DNA from: Histidinibacterium lentulum
Lineage (GTDB): Bacteria; Pseudomonadota; Alphaproteobacteria; Rhodobacterales; Rhodobacteraceae
NCBI RefSeq assembly: GCF_003789055.1
Contig: NZ_ML119086.1
Location: 281,369-345,368, forward strand
Length of the DNA stretch: 64,000 bases
Reading direction: 5' to 3'
The notes under the pieces are model-generated. The model ran no database searches. It saw only the letters and a program-made list of their open reading frames with translations, and was not told the origin of the DNA. Position 1 is the stretch's first letter. Each line of letters starts with the position of its first letter. Shown here one piece after another: positions 36,724 through 45,744 of this stretch. A program made the position numbers and the translations under genes.

Positions 36724-38661
36724 ATGCGCCTCCTGAAGATCCTCGCGGCCCTGCTTCTGCTTCCGGCGGCGGTTCTCGCCCAGGACGTGCAGAGCGTCCT
36801 GCAGACCCATGCCGAGGAGGCAGCCTCTCCCTCCCGGCGCAGCGTGGGCGTCCTGCTTGCGGATATCTCCGCCTCGGGCGCGCCGGAGACGGCGACCTTC
36901 CTCGAGCGCTACCGCGACCGCGAGGTCTGGCAGCGCCTGTCGGACGGGCGCTTCTACTATGCCGAGGACACCGGCGACCGGACCTATACCCTGATCGACA
37001 TCGACACCGGTGCTGCGACCGAAGGCGTCTCCGCCGACGACCTGGAGCAGATCCGCCCCAACGGCGGCGTGCAGCGCGAGATCGCCGGGGCGCTGGTGGC
37101 CTTCCAGCTTTCGGACCCGGACATCTCGCGGCGACGGACCGCGGTCGAGGCCATCGCCCGGTCTCCGTCCGAGGATCACCTGGCGCCCCTGCGCGCCTCG
37201 GTCGACACCGAGCCCGACCCGGCGCTGAAGGCCCGCAAGGAACAGCTTGCGGACCTGCTGGCCGCCACCTACGGCGACACGCCCGAGGAGCGGATCGCCG
37301 CCATCGAGGACCTGACGGGCTCGCTCTCGGTGGAGGTCCGCGCGGCGCTGAACCGCATCCTCGCGACCGAGGCGGGCGTGGCCACGGACCTGCCGGAGGC
37401 GAACATCGCCCGCGTCCTGGAGCCGGGCCGCGACCTGACCGAGGCGGCTGCCTACGGGATCTTGGTGTCCGAGGGCCTCGCCCAAGCCAACCCGACCGAC
37501 GCCGAGATCTACACGGCGCTCACGCAGAACATAGACGGCGGTACCGTGGCGGGCGTGCCCGTGGCCCTTCTGGGCGACCCCGCCGAGCGGCTGCGCGCCT
37601 ACGACGCGCTGGCCGAGGCGGGCGCCGTGCCGCGCCGGATCCCGCCCGAGGCGATCGCCGGGGCGGTGACCTCACACGTCTTCTTCGAGTCCTATCTGGA
37701 ACCCGACGAGGCCATCACCGACGCCGCCCGACGCGTCCTGTCGGGCATCCAGACCCGGGTCGGCCTCGGGCAGGTCGCGGACCGGACGCTCGACGGGCTG
37801 TCGCTCATGTCGATCTACTTTCTCGCCGCCATCGGCCTCGCCATCACCTTCGGCGTGATGGGCGTGATCAACATGGCCCACGGCGAGTTCATCATGATGG
37901 GCGCCTACACCGGCTACGTCGTGCAACTCTTCGTGCCCGACTACACGCTGAGCCTCGCCATCGCCCTGCCGCTCGCGTTCGTGGTGACCTTCGGTGCAGG
38001 CGTGGCGCTGGAACGCTCGGTGATCCGCTTTCTCTACCACCGTCCGCTCGAAACCCTGCTCGCCACCTTCGGCATCTCCATCGCCCTGCAGCAGCTGGCC
38101 AAGAACATCTTCGGCACCCAGGCCCGGCCGCTCACCTCGCCGGACTGGCTTGCGGGCGCCTGGGCCGTGAACGACGTGATCCAGATCAGCTACATCCGCA
38201 TCGCGATCTTCGTGCTGGCGCTGATCTTCCTCGCCCTCCTCTTGTTCCTGCTGAACCGCACCCGCCTCGGCCTCGAGGTCCGCGCGGTGACCCAGAACCC
38301 CGGCATGGCGGCCTCCATGGGGATCGACCCGGACCGGATCAACATGCTGACCTTCGGACTCGGGTCGGGCATCGCGGGGATCGCGGGCGTGGCCATCGGG
38401 CTTTACGCACAGGTCACCTCCGAGATGGGCTCGAGCTACATCGTCCAGAGCTTCATGACAGTGGTCGTGGGCGGCGTCGGCAACGTCTGGGGCACCCTCG
38501 CCGGAGCGTCGCTGATCGGCGGGCTGCAGAAGGGAATCGAGTGGTTCAATCCCTCCAACACCCTCGCCGCGCAAACCTACATGGTGATCTTCATCATCCT
38601 GTTCATCCAGTTCCGCCCCAAGGGCATCGTGGCCCTCAAGGGCCGCGCCGCGGGCGACTGA
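36724..38661 (+). CDS. urtB: Urea ABC transporter permease UrtB
   Basis: This branched-chain-type permease has 645 residues. A signal peptide (about 1-20) and a periplasmic domain of about 330 residues precede the membrane core, which begins near residue 355 (LSLMSIYFLAAIGLAITFGVMGVINMAHGEFIMMGAY). The long N-terminal domain is a known feature of many UrtB proteins. The core carries the family loop EVRAVTQNPGMAASMGID that contacts the ATPase. The ribosome site is weak (GGACCCGG), in keeping with lower expression than urtA. Confidence 0.93.
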   Translation: MRLLKILAALLLLPAAVLAQDVQSVLQTHAEEAASPSRRSVGVLLADISASGAPETATFLERYRDREVWQRLSDGRFYYAEDTGDRTYTLIDIDTGAATEGVSADDLEQIRPNGGVQREIAGALVAFQLSDPDISRRRTAVEAIARSPSEDHLAPLRASVDTEPDPALKARKEQLADLLAATYGDTPEERIAAIEDLTGSLSVEVRAALNRILATEAGVATDLPEANIARVLEPGRDLTEAAAYGILVSEGLAQANPTDAEIYTALTQNIDGGTVAGVPVALLGDPAERLRAYDALAEAGAVPRRIPPEAIAGAVTSHVFFESYLEPDEAITDAARRVLSGIQTRVGLGQVADRTLDGLSLMSIYFLAAIGLAITFGVMGVINMAHGEFIMMGAYTGYVVQLFVPDYTLSLAIALPLAFVVTFGAGVALERSVIRFLYHRPLETLLATFGISIALQQLAKNIFGTQARPLTSPDWLAGAWAVNDVIQISYIRIAIFVLALIFLALLLFLLNRTRLGLEVRAVTQNPGMAASMGIDPDRINMLTFGLGSGIAGIAGVAIGLYAQVTSEMGSSYIVQSFMTVVVGGVGNVWGTLAGASLIGGLQKGIEWFNPSNTLAAQTYMVIFIILFIQFRPKGIVALKGRAAGD

Positions 38662-38700
38662 TCCCATGACCCCGATCGATCCGAACACCGGCAGGCCTTC

Positions 38701-40062
38701 ATGACCGACACCCCTCATTCCTTGGGCCGCAAATATCCCGGTGGGGGTCGCCATGGTCGCGCCATTGGTCCGAGTGACAATGGCGACGGGGAGGCAGCGC
38801 CTCCCCCGGCGGGTCGCCGTGCAGACCACGGCGAAACCGGCAAGCCGAAATACTGGGTTCTCGGCCTCCTGTTCCTCTTCTGCTTCGCCGTCACGATCAT
38901 GTCCGAGGCCGCGGGCACCGGCACGATCTCGACCTCCTTCGTCAAGACCCTGGGCAAGACGCTCTGCCTCTGCCTCGCGGCCATCGCGATGGACGTGGTC
39001 TGGGGCTACACCGGGATCCTCAGCCTCGGTCACATGGCCTTCTTCGGCCTCGGCGGATACATGATCGGGCAGTGGCTGATGTATGCCCGGACCGAGGCCA
39101 TCGTGCTCGAGAACCTCGCGAGCCAGCCCATCCCGGCCACGCCGCAGGAGATACAGAACGCCATCGGCAGCCAGATCTTCGGCGTGGTCGGCTCCTCCGA
39201 CCTGCCGCCGATCTGGGGATTCGCCCATTCGCTGACGCTGCAGCTGGCGCTCGTCGTGCTGGTGCCCGGCCTTCTGGCGCTGGTCTTCGGCTGGCTCGCC
39301 TTCCGCAGCCGGGTGACGGGCGTCTATCTCTCGATCCTGACCCAGGCGATGACGCTGGCGCTCTCGCTCTACCTCTTCCAGAACGACAGCGGGCTCAGGG
39401 GCAACAACGGTCTCTCGGGCCTGCAGAACATCCCCGGCCACGAGCAGACCTCCCAGGCGGTGATCTCGCTCGCCTTCTTCTGGGCCTCCGCACTCGCCTT
39501 CGCCGCCGGTTACCTGCTCTTCTCGTGGATCGTATCCGGCAAGATGGGCTCGGTGATCCGCGGCATCCGCGACAACGAGAGCCGGGTGCGGTTCCTGGGT
39601 TACCCGGTGGAGGGGTTCAAGCTCTTCGTCTTCACCCTGACGGCGGTGGTCTGCGGGCTCGCAGGCGCGCTCTATTATCCCCAGGCGGGCATCATCAACC
39701 CGGCGGAGATCGCGCCCATCGCCTCGATCTACCTCGCGGTCTGGGTCGCCATCGGCGGGCGCGGGCGGCTTTACGGCGCGGCCATCGGCGCGGCCTTCGT
39801 CTCGCTGCTGTCGTCCTGGTTCACCGGGGGCGGCGCGCCGCCCCTCGACCTCGGCTTCTACAGGATCCTCTGGACGGACTGGTGGCTCGTGCTGCTCGGG
39901 CTCTCCTTCGTCCTCGTCACCCTCTTCGCGCCCAAGGGCATCGGCGGGCTCTTCGATTTCCTCGTGCGCAAGCCCGAGGCCGACCGCGAGGGCGACTACG
40001 GCCCGGACGCGGGCAGCCGCCGCGCCGAGGAAGGCCCCGAGGACGAGGAGGCGCGGACATGA
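38701..40062 (+). CDS. urtC: Urea ABC transporter permease UrtC with extended N-terminus
   Basis: This is the second LIV-M-type permease subunit, 453 residues. The first membrane segment begins only at about residue 51 (YWVLGLLFLFCF). Before it lies a polar Gly/Pro/Arg-rich tail not typical of UrtC, encoded largely by a dispersed repeat element (38722-38817). Core motifs include GYTGILSLGHMAFFGLGGYMIG, LRGNNGLSGLQ and GSVIRGIRDNESRVRFLGYPVEGFK. The C-terminal tail is acidic. The stop overlaps urtD by 4 bases. No good internal start replaces the ATG at 38701, so the tail is probably translated. Confidence 0.92.
   Translation: MTDTPHSLGRKYPGGGRHGRAIGPSDNGDGEAAPPPAGRRADHGETGKPKYWVLGLLFLFCFAVTIMSEAAGTGTISTSFVKTLGKTLCLCLAAIAMDVVWGYTGILSLGHMAFFGLGGYMIGQWLMYARTEAIVLENLASQPIPATPQEIQNAIGSQIFGVVGSSDLPPIWGFAHSLTLQLALVVLVPGLLALVFGWLAFRSRVTGVYLSILTQAMTLALSLYLFQNDSGLRGNNGLSGLQNIPGHEQTSQAVISLAFFWASALAFAAGYLLFSWIVSGKMGSVIRGIRDNESRVRFLGYPVEGFKLFVFTLTAVVCGLAGALYYPQAGIINPAEIAPIASIYLAVWVAIGGRGRLYGAAIGAAFVSLLSSWFTGGGAPPLDLGFYRILWTDWWLVLLGLSFVLVTLFAPKGIGGLFDFLVRKPEADREGDYGPDAGSRRAEEGPEDEEART
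38722..38817 (+). repeat. Dispersed hairpin/AAATATCCC repeat element, copy 2, inside urtC
   Basis: The stretch starts TTGGGCCGCAAATATCCCGG, as the element at 46548 does (one base longer there), and ends in a hairpin GGGGAGGC-AGC-GCCTCCCC (38788-38806). Elsewhere in the window the element lies between genes; here it is within the 5' coding part of urtC and is read in frame as residues ~8-39. Confidence 0.65.
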
Positions 40063-40862
40063 CGGCGCTCACCGAAAGCGAACCGCGCTCGCACGAGCGC
40101 GGAGAGCGCGCCCGCCGCCCGGGCGCGACGCTCCTCGAGGTCTCGGGCGTGTCGGTCACCTTCGACGGCTTCAGGGCGATCAACAACCTCTCGATCAGCA
40201 TCGGCGAGCCGGAACTGCGCGCCATCATCGGACCGAACGGCGCCGGCAAGACGACCTTCATGGACATCGTCACCGGCAAGACCCGGCCCGACGAGGGTCG
40301 CGTCCTCTGGGGCGAGAAGAGCCTGAACCTGCTGAAGATGTCGGAATCCGAGATCGCCCGCGCCGGCATCGGCCGCAAGTTCCAGAAGCCCACGGTCTTC
40401 GAGGCCCAGACCGTGCGCGCCAACCTCGCCATGGCGCTGAAGGCGCCGCGCTCGCCCTTCGACGTGCTGTTCTTCCGCCCCGGCCCCGACGTCGCCGCCC
40501 GCATCTCCGAACTCGCCGCCGAGATCGGCCTTGCGGGAGAGCTCGACCGCCTGTCCGGGGAGCTTTCCCACGGGCAGAAGCAATGGCTGGAAATCGGCAT
40601 GTTGCTGGCGCAGGACCCGCGCCTCCTCCTCGTGGACGAACCCGCCGCCGGCATGACTCCGGCGGAGCGCGAGCATACCACCGACCTGCTGAAGCGCGCC
40701 GCCGAGAAGCACGCCGTCGTCGTCGTGGAGCATGACATGGAATTCGTCCGCCGCCTCGAATGCCGAGTGACCGTCCTGCACGAGGGCTCGGTGCTGGCCG
40801 AGGGCTCTCTCGATCACGTCACCCGCGACCAGCGGGTGATCGACGTCTACCTGGGGCGCTGA
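40059..40862 (+). CDS. urtD: Urea ABC transporter ATP-binding protein UrtD
   Basis: This is the first ATPase of the urea importer, 267 residues, LivG-like. Walker A is GPNGAGKTT, the signature is LSHGQKQWLEIG and Walker B is LLLVDEPAAGM, followed by the VVVEHDMEFVRRL switch region. The first ~25 residues are a charged tail. ATG overlaps the urtC stop; urtE follows after 3 bases. Confidence 0.95.
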   Translation: MTALTESEPRSHERGERARRPGATLLEVSGVSVTFDGFRAINNLSISIGEPELRAIIGPNGAGKTTFMDIVTGKTRPDEGRVLWGEKSLNLLKMSESEIARAGIGRKFQKPTVFEAQTVRANLAMALKAPRSPFDVLFFRPGPDVAARISELAAEIGLAGELDRLSGELSHGQKQWLEIGMLLAQDPRLLLVDEPAAGMTPAEREHTTDLLKRAAEKHAVVVVEHDMEFVRRLECRVTVLHEGSVLAEGSLDHVTRDQRVIDVYLGR

Positions 40863-40865
40863 TCC

Positions 40866-41561
40866 ATGCTCGACGTGTCGAACCTCACCCTCCGCTACGG
40901 CCAGAGCCAGATCCTCCACGGCATTTCCCTGACCGCCGCCCCCGGCGAAGTCACCGCCGTCATGGGCACCAACGGCGTCGGCAAGACCTCGCTGCTGAAG
41001 GCCATCGCCGGGCGCCATCCGTTCCGCGATGGCCGGATCACCCTCGACGGCCGCGATCTCGGCCATCCCTCGGCCTATGCCGCCGCACGGGCGGGCATCG
41101 CCTATGTGCCCCAGGGCCGCGAGATCTTTCCCCTGCTGACGGTCAGGGAGAACCTCGAGACGGCCTATGCCTGTCTGCCGCGGGGCGAGCGCGGCATCCC
41201 GGGACGCATCTTCGAGCTGTTCCCGATCCTGAAGGATTTTCTCGCCCGCCGAGGAGGCGATCTTTCGGGCGGCCAGCAGCAGCAGCTCGCCATCGCGCGC
41301 GCGCTGATCACCCGGCCTCGCGTGCTGCTCCTCGACGAGCCCACCGAGGGCATCCAGCCCAACATCATCCAGCAGATCGGCCGCGTGATCGAGACCCTGC
41401 GCGCCGAAGGCGAGATGGCGATCGTGCTGGTGGAGCAGTATTTCGACTTCGCCGTGGGCCTTGCCGACCGCTTCACCGTGCTCACACGCGGCGAGGTCAG
41501 CTTCCGCACCGACAAGGCCGCGCTCGACCGCGAGAAGCTTCTCTCCGCCGTGTCGATCTAG
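40866..41561 (+). CDS. urtE: Urea ABC transporter ATP-binding protein UrtE
   Basis: This is the second ATPase of the urea importer, 231 residues, LivF-like. It has Walker A GTNGVGKTS, signature LSGGQQQQLAIARAL and Walker B LLLDEPTEGIQPN, a string typical of UrtE, then the EQYFDFAVGLADRF switch region. It completes urtABCDE. No urease genes lie in the window. Confidence 0.95.
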   Translation: MLDVSNLTLRYGQSQILHGISLTAAPGEVTAVMGTNGVGKTSLLKAIAGRHPFRDGRITLDGRDLGHPSAYAAARAGIAYVPQGREIFPLLTVRENLETAYACLPRGERGIPGRIFELFPILKDFLARRGGDLSGGQQQQLAIARALITRPRVLLLDEPTEGIQPNIIQQIGRVIETLRAEGEMAIVLVEQYFDFAVGLADRFTVLTRGEVSFRTDKAALDREKLLSAVSI

Positions 41562-41582
41562 GCGGGACACCCGCCGCCGCCG

Positions 41583-41608
41583 TCCGCAGGGCGGATTTCC
41601 AGCCCGCC
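41583..41608 (-). repeat. Single REP-like palindrome, diverged fourth copy
   Basis: TCCGCAGGGCGGATTTCCAG followed by CCCGCC differs at only three positions from the reverse complement of the unit at 25239-25263. It lies 21 bases after the urtE stop, in the 107-base gap before the ureidoglycine aminohydrolase gene. Confidence 0.6.
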
Positions 41609-41668
41609 GCCCGCCGTTCCGAAGCCTCCCCCGTTGCCGGCCCCCGCGCGATGGGCCAAGAACATCCC

Positions 41669-42505
41669 ATGACGCACAGCTATTTCTCCGCCCTCGGCGG
41701 ACACGCCCCACAGGACCAGCTTCTGACCGGCCGCGCGGTCTTTACCGAGGCCTATGCCGTCCTGCCCCGCGGCACGATGCAGGACATCACCGCGAGCGCC
41801 CTGCCCCACTGGGACCGAACCCGGCTCTGGATCCTCGCGCGGCCGCTGTCGGGCTTTGCCGAGACCTTCAGCCATTACGTCATGGAGGTCGCGCCCGGCG
41901 GCGGCTCGGAACGCCCCGAGCCCGATCCCGAGGCCGAGGGCGCGCTCTTCGTCACCGCGGGCACGGGCACCCTCGCTCTCGACGGCGCCGAGCGCGCGCT
42001 CGCGCCCGGCAGCTTTGCCTACCTGCCCCCGGGCACCGACTGGACGCTGCGCAATAGCGGCACGGACACCCTGTCCTTCCACTGGCTGAGGAAGGCCTGG
42101 GAGCCTGCCCCGGGCCTCGAAGCGCCGGACGCCTTCGTGACGTCCGACGCGGAGGTGGCGCCGAGCCCCATGGCGGGCACGGAAGGCCGCTGGGCCACCA
42201 CGCGCTTCATGGATCCCGCCGACCTGCGCCACGACATGCATGTCACCATCGTCACGCTCGAGCCCGGCGCCGTGATCCCCTTCATGGAGACCCATGTCAT
42301 GGAGCACGGGCTCTACGTTCTGCAGGGCAAGGGCGTCTACCGGCTCAACCGCGACTGGGTCGAGGTCGAGGCGGGCGATTACATGTGGTTGCGCGCCTTC
42401 TGCCCCCAGGCCTGCTATGCGGGCGGGCCGGAGCCCTTTCGTTATCTGCTCTACAAGGACGTGAACCGCCACCCGCGCCTGCGCCCCTTCGGCCCGCGCG
42501 GCTGA
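41669..42505 (+). CDS. allE: (S)-Ureidoglycine aminohydrolase
   Basis: This double-cupin Mn enzyme releases ammonia from (S)-ureidoglycine to give ureidoglycolate in purine (allantoin) breakdown. It has 278 residues. Two cupin halves are visible: an N-terminal one around AGTGTLALDG...LPPGTDWTLRN and a C-terminal one with the metal site in FMETHVMEHGLYVLQGKGVYRLN. The ending MWLRAFCPQACYAGGPEPFRYLLYKDVNR is characteristic. It sits downstream of the urea importer, suggesting a shared role in nitrogen supply from purines and ureides. Confidence 0.93.
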   Translation: MTHSYFSALGGHAPQDQLLTGRAVFTEAYAVLPRGTMQDITASALPHWDRTRLWILARPLSGFAETFSHYVMEVAPGGGSERPEPDPEAEGALFVTAGTGTLALDGAERALAPGSFAYLPPGTDWTLRNSGTDTLSFHWLRKAWEPAPGLEAPDAFVTSDAEVAPSPMAGTEGRWATTRFMDPADLRHDMHVTIVTLEPGAVIPFMETHVMEHGLYVLQGKGVYRLNRDWVEVEAGDYMWLRAFCPQACYAGGPEPFRYLLYKDVNRHPRLRPFGPRG

Positions 42506-42528
42506 CCGCCGCGCGGAAGGGAACCGGG

Positions 42529-43740
42529 ATGACAGGGACCAACTGGCGGATGGTGGGCATCGCCTTCGGCGCGGGCGTGGTCGCGGCCATGCATATCGGC
42601 AAGCTGCCGCCCGCCATCGGGGCGATCCGCGAGGACCTTGGCGCGGGGCTCGTGATGGCCGGGTGGATCGCCTCCACCATCTCCGCCGTGGGCACCCTCA
42701 CCGGGCTCGTCGCGGGCGGGCTCGCGGACAGGGCCGGCCCGCGCCGGACCCTCGTCGGAGGACTTCTGGCGCTCGCCTTCGGGAGCCTCGCGGGCAGCCT
42801 CGCCACCGCGCCCGCGCTGATGCTGCTCGCGCGCTTCGTCGAGGGGATCGGCTTTACCGCGACCACCGTCGCGGGTGGTATCCTGATCGCGCGGGCCACT
42901 TCCGAGGCCGACCGCCGCCGCGCCATGGCGCGCTGGGCAACCTTCATGCCGCTTGGCTTCACCGCCATGCTGCTGGTCTCGGCGCTGATGACCGGCCCCT
43001 TCGGCTGGCGGCCGGTCTGGCTGATCGCGGCGGGGATCACTCTGCTCTGGGCGGGGATCGTCCTTCGAGCGACGGGCGCGGGCGATGGCGGCGAGGGGCG
43101 GCGCGACGGGGGACGGTCCCTTGGCGCGAGCCTCGCGCTCGATCTCGGACGGACCGGCGCGGTGCTCGCGGCGGTCTGCTACGGGCTCTATGCCGCGCAG
43201 CACCTCGGCATGATGACCTGGCTGCCCACGATCCTTGCCGATACGCGGGCGACCGGGCCGCTGGCGGCGGCGCTCGTTACCGCGATGGTGCTGATGGCCA
43301 ATGCGGGCGGCAACCTGCTGGCTGCGCGGGCGCTGGGGCGCGGAGCGCCGATCTGGCGGCTGCTGGCACTGGGCTCGCTGGGGATGCTCTGCGTGGAGCT
43401 TCTCGTCTTCAGCGCGGGCCTGCCCGACGCTCTGCGGCTGGCGCTGCTGGTGCTCTTCGGGCTTGCGGGCGGCCTGATCCCCGCCGCCGCGCTGGCCGCC
43501 GCTCCGGTCTATGCGCCCTCGCCCGCCCTTGTCGGCGTGCTGACCGGGCTGATGGTGATGGCGACCAATCTGGGCCAGCTCGCCGGCCCGCCGCTGATGG
43601 CCTCGGCCCGCGTCGCCGCGGGGGACTGGAGCGGCACGGTCCTGCTGCTCGGGGGCCTTGCCGTGGCGGCGCTGGTCTCGGCCCTCGCCTCGGCCCGACA
43701 CGAACGGGCCGCGCGCGCGCCCGCGCCCCTGCCCGGCTGA
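42529..43740 (+). CDS. MFS-family transporter
   Basis: This is a 403-residue carrier with about twelve membrane segments and the MFS motif A region GGLADRAGPRRTLVGG between segments 2 and 3. It resembles the CynX/NimT-type group of small-molecule permeases. The start at 42529 lies 23 bases after the ureidoglycine aminohydrolase gene, so a ureide, purine or related nitrogen compound is a reasonable guess for substrate, but nothing in the sequence proves it. Confidence 0.85.
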   Translation: MTGTNWRMVGIAFGAGVVAAMHIGKLPPAIGAIREDLGAGLVMAGWIASTISAVGTLTGLVAGGLADRAGPRRTLVGGLLALAFGSLAGSLATAPALMLLARFVEGIGFTATTVAGGILIARATSEADRRRAMARWATFMPLGFTAMLLVSALMTGPFGWRPVWLIAAGITLLWAGIVLRATGAGDGGEGRRDGGRSLGASLALDLGRTGAVLAAVCYGLYAAQHLGMMTWLPTILADTRATGPLAAALVTAMVLMANAGGNLLAARALGRGAPIWRLLALGSLGMLCVELLVFSAGLPDALRLALLVLFGLAGGLIPAAALAAAPVYAPSPALVGVLTGLMVMATNLGQLAGPPLMASARVAAGDWSGTVLLLGGLAVAALVSALASARHERAARAPAPLPG

Positions 43741-43783
43741 CGGGACCGATTGCACACGGGCCCCGCCTGCGCCAAGAGGGAGC

Positions 43784-44929
43784 ATGGCCGATCCCGCCGA
43801 TCTTCCCGAACCCGACCGCCTGCCCGGTGCGCCGCACCCCCGGGACACCCCGCGCCTTTACGGACAGGCCGCCGCAGAGGCGGCCTTTCTCGAGGCCTTC
43901 GCCTCCGGACGCCTCCATTCGGGCTGGCTGATCTCGGGCCCGCGCGGCGTGGGCAAGGCGACGCTCGCCTGGAAAATCGCGACCTTTCTCGTGGCGCAGC
44001 CCGCCGCGACCGGGGAGGCGGGCCTCTTCGGCGCACCGCCGCCGCCCGAGAGCCTTGCCATCCCGCCCGATCATCCCGATGCGCGTCTGGTGGCGGCGGG
44101 CGCCCATCCGCGGCTGCACCTCGTCCGGCGCGGGCCGAACGACCGGGGCGACAGGCTGTCCGCCGAGATCCGCGCCGACGTCGTGCGGGGCATGAAGAAG
44201 TTCTTTCACCTCTCCGCCACCGACGGCGGGCGGCGCGCGGTGATCGTGGATGCCGCGGACGAGATGAACGTCTCCGCGGCCAACGCGCTCCTCAAGGACC
44301 TCGAGGAGCCGCCTGCCCTCACGACGCTGCTCCTGGTGGCACACCGGCCCTCGCGGCTCCTGCCCACCATCCGCTCGCGCTGCCGGGAACTGCGGCTGGG
44401 TCCTCTCGAGGCCGCAGACCTCGGCGCTGCCCTCGCCCAGGCCGGCGTCGACCTGGCGGAGACGGACGCACTGGCCGTGCTTTCGGGCGGCTCGGTGGGC
44501 GAGGCGATACGGCTGGCGCAGGGCGACGGGCTTTCCCTCTATGCGGATCTCGTGAAGCTCGTCTCCGGCGCGCCGCGGATGGACCGCACCGTCGCGATCC
44601 GGCTCGCCGAGGCCTGCGTCGGAGCGAAGAACGAGGCACGCTACGACATGACGCTCGACCTTCTGGACCGGCTGATCGCGCGGCTCGCCCGCGCCGGGGT
44701 CGCGGGTCCCCCGGAGGTGCAGGGCGCGCCCGGCGAGGCGCGGCTGGCGGCGCGGCTGGCGCCCGATGCGCGGGCGGCGCGGGCCTGGGCCGATCTCGGC
44801 CAGCGCCTGACGGAGCGGTCCCGCCGCGGCCGGGCGGTCAACCTTGACCCTGCCAGCCTCGTGCTCGATATGCTCCTGAAGATCGAGGAGACGGCCCGCG
44901 CGGTCGCGACAGCCGAGGCCGCCCCATGA
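43784..44929 (+). CDS. holB: DNA polymerase III subunit delta'
   Basis: This clamp-loader subunit has 381 residues. It shows the AAA+ core with GPRGVGKATLAW, the sensor-like strand RRAVIVDAADEMNVSAANALLKDLEEPPA typical of delta', and SRLLPTIRSRCREL. It is essential for replication. The stop overlaps the TatD-family gene. In many relatives tmk precedes holB; here an MFS gene does. Confidence 0.94.
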   Translation: MADPADLPEPDRLPGAPHPRDTPRLYGQAAAEAAFLEAFASGRLHSGWLISGPRGVGKATLAWKIATFLVAQPAATGEAGLFGAPPPPESLAIPPDHPDARLVAAGAHPRLHLVRRGPNDRGDRLSAEIRADVVRGMKKFFHLSATDGGRRAVIVDAADEMNVSAANALLKDLEEPPALTTLLLVAHRPSRLLPTIRSRCRELRLGPLEAADLGAALAQAGVDLAETDALAVLSGGSVGEAIRLAQGDGLSLYADLVKLVSGAPRMDRTVAIRLAEACVGAKNEARYDMTLDLLDRLIARLARAGVAGPPEVQGAPGEARLAARLAPDARAARAWADLGQRLTERSRRGRAVNLDPASLVLDMLLKIEETARAVATAEAAP

Positions 44930-45744
44930 GCCCCGCCGACATGACATCCGGACAGAGCGCGCCCGCGCGGCTGGTGGACAGCCACTGCCACCTCGACTTT
45001 CCCGATTTCGATAACGAGCGCTGCGAGGTCATCGCCCGCGCCCGCGCCGCGGGCGTCACGCGCATGGTCACCATCTGCACGCGCCTGCGGAACGAGGCGC
45101 AGGTGCGCGCCATCGCCGAGGCCCACGACGGCGTCTTCTATGCCGCGGGCACCCACCCGATGTCCGCCGCGGAGGAGCCCATGGCCACGGTGGACGAGCT
45201 TGTCGCCCTCGCCCGGTATCCGAAGTTCGTGGGCATCGGCGAGAGCGGACTCGACTACCACTATACCGCCGAAAGCGCCGAGGTGCAGCGCGAGAGCCTG
45301 CGGGTGCATATCGACGCCGCCCGCGAGACCGGCCTGCCGCTGATCATCCACGCCCGGGACGCGGACGAGGACATGGCCCGGATCCTGCGCGAGGGCCATG
45401 CGAACGGCGCCTTTGCCTGCGTCATGCACTGTTTCTCCTCGGGCCGCGGCCTCGCAGAGGCCGCGCTCGACCTCGGGTTCTACCTGTCAATGTCGGGCAT
45501 CGCGGCCTTCCCGCGGTCGCAGGAGCTGCGGGACATCTTCGCAGCGGCGCCCCTCGAGCGCATCCTCGTGGAGACCGACAGCCCCTATCTCGCCCCGCCG
45601 CCCCATCGCGGCCGCCGCAACGAGCCCGCCTACGTCGCCCATACCGCCCGCGTGGGTGCGGAGCTCTTCGGTCTCGACGAGGCGGAGTTCGCGCGCGCCA
45701 CCAGCGCCAATTTCGACAGGCTCTTCGCCAGGGCCGCCGCCTGA
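44926..45744 (+). CDS. TatD-family deoxyribonuclease
   Basis: This is a metal-dependent hydrolase of 272 residues. It carries VDSHCHLDF (first metal ligands), GIGESGLDYHY, LIIHARDA, VMHCFSSG and VETDSPYLAPPPHRG. TatD proteins are 3'-5' DNases implicated in DNA repair. The ATG at 44926 overlaps holB; a second in-frame ATG at 44941 is possible. It forms the usual holB-tatD-MBL trio of this bacterial group. Confidence 0.93.
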   Translation: MSPADMTSGQSAPARLVDSHCHLDFPDFDNERCEVIARARAAGVTRMVTICTRLRNEAQVRAIAEAHDGVFYAAGTHPMSAAEEPMATVDELVALARYPKFVGIGESGLDYHYTAESAEVQRESLRVHIDAARETGLPLIIHARDADEDMARILREGHANGAFACVMHCFSSGRGLAEAALDLGFYLSMSGIAAFPRSQELRDIFAAAPLERILVETDSPYLAPPPHRGRRNEPAYVAHTARVGAELFGLDEAEFARATSANFDRLFARAAA

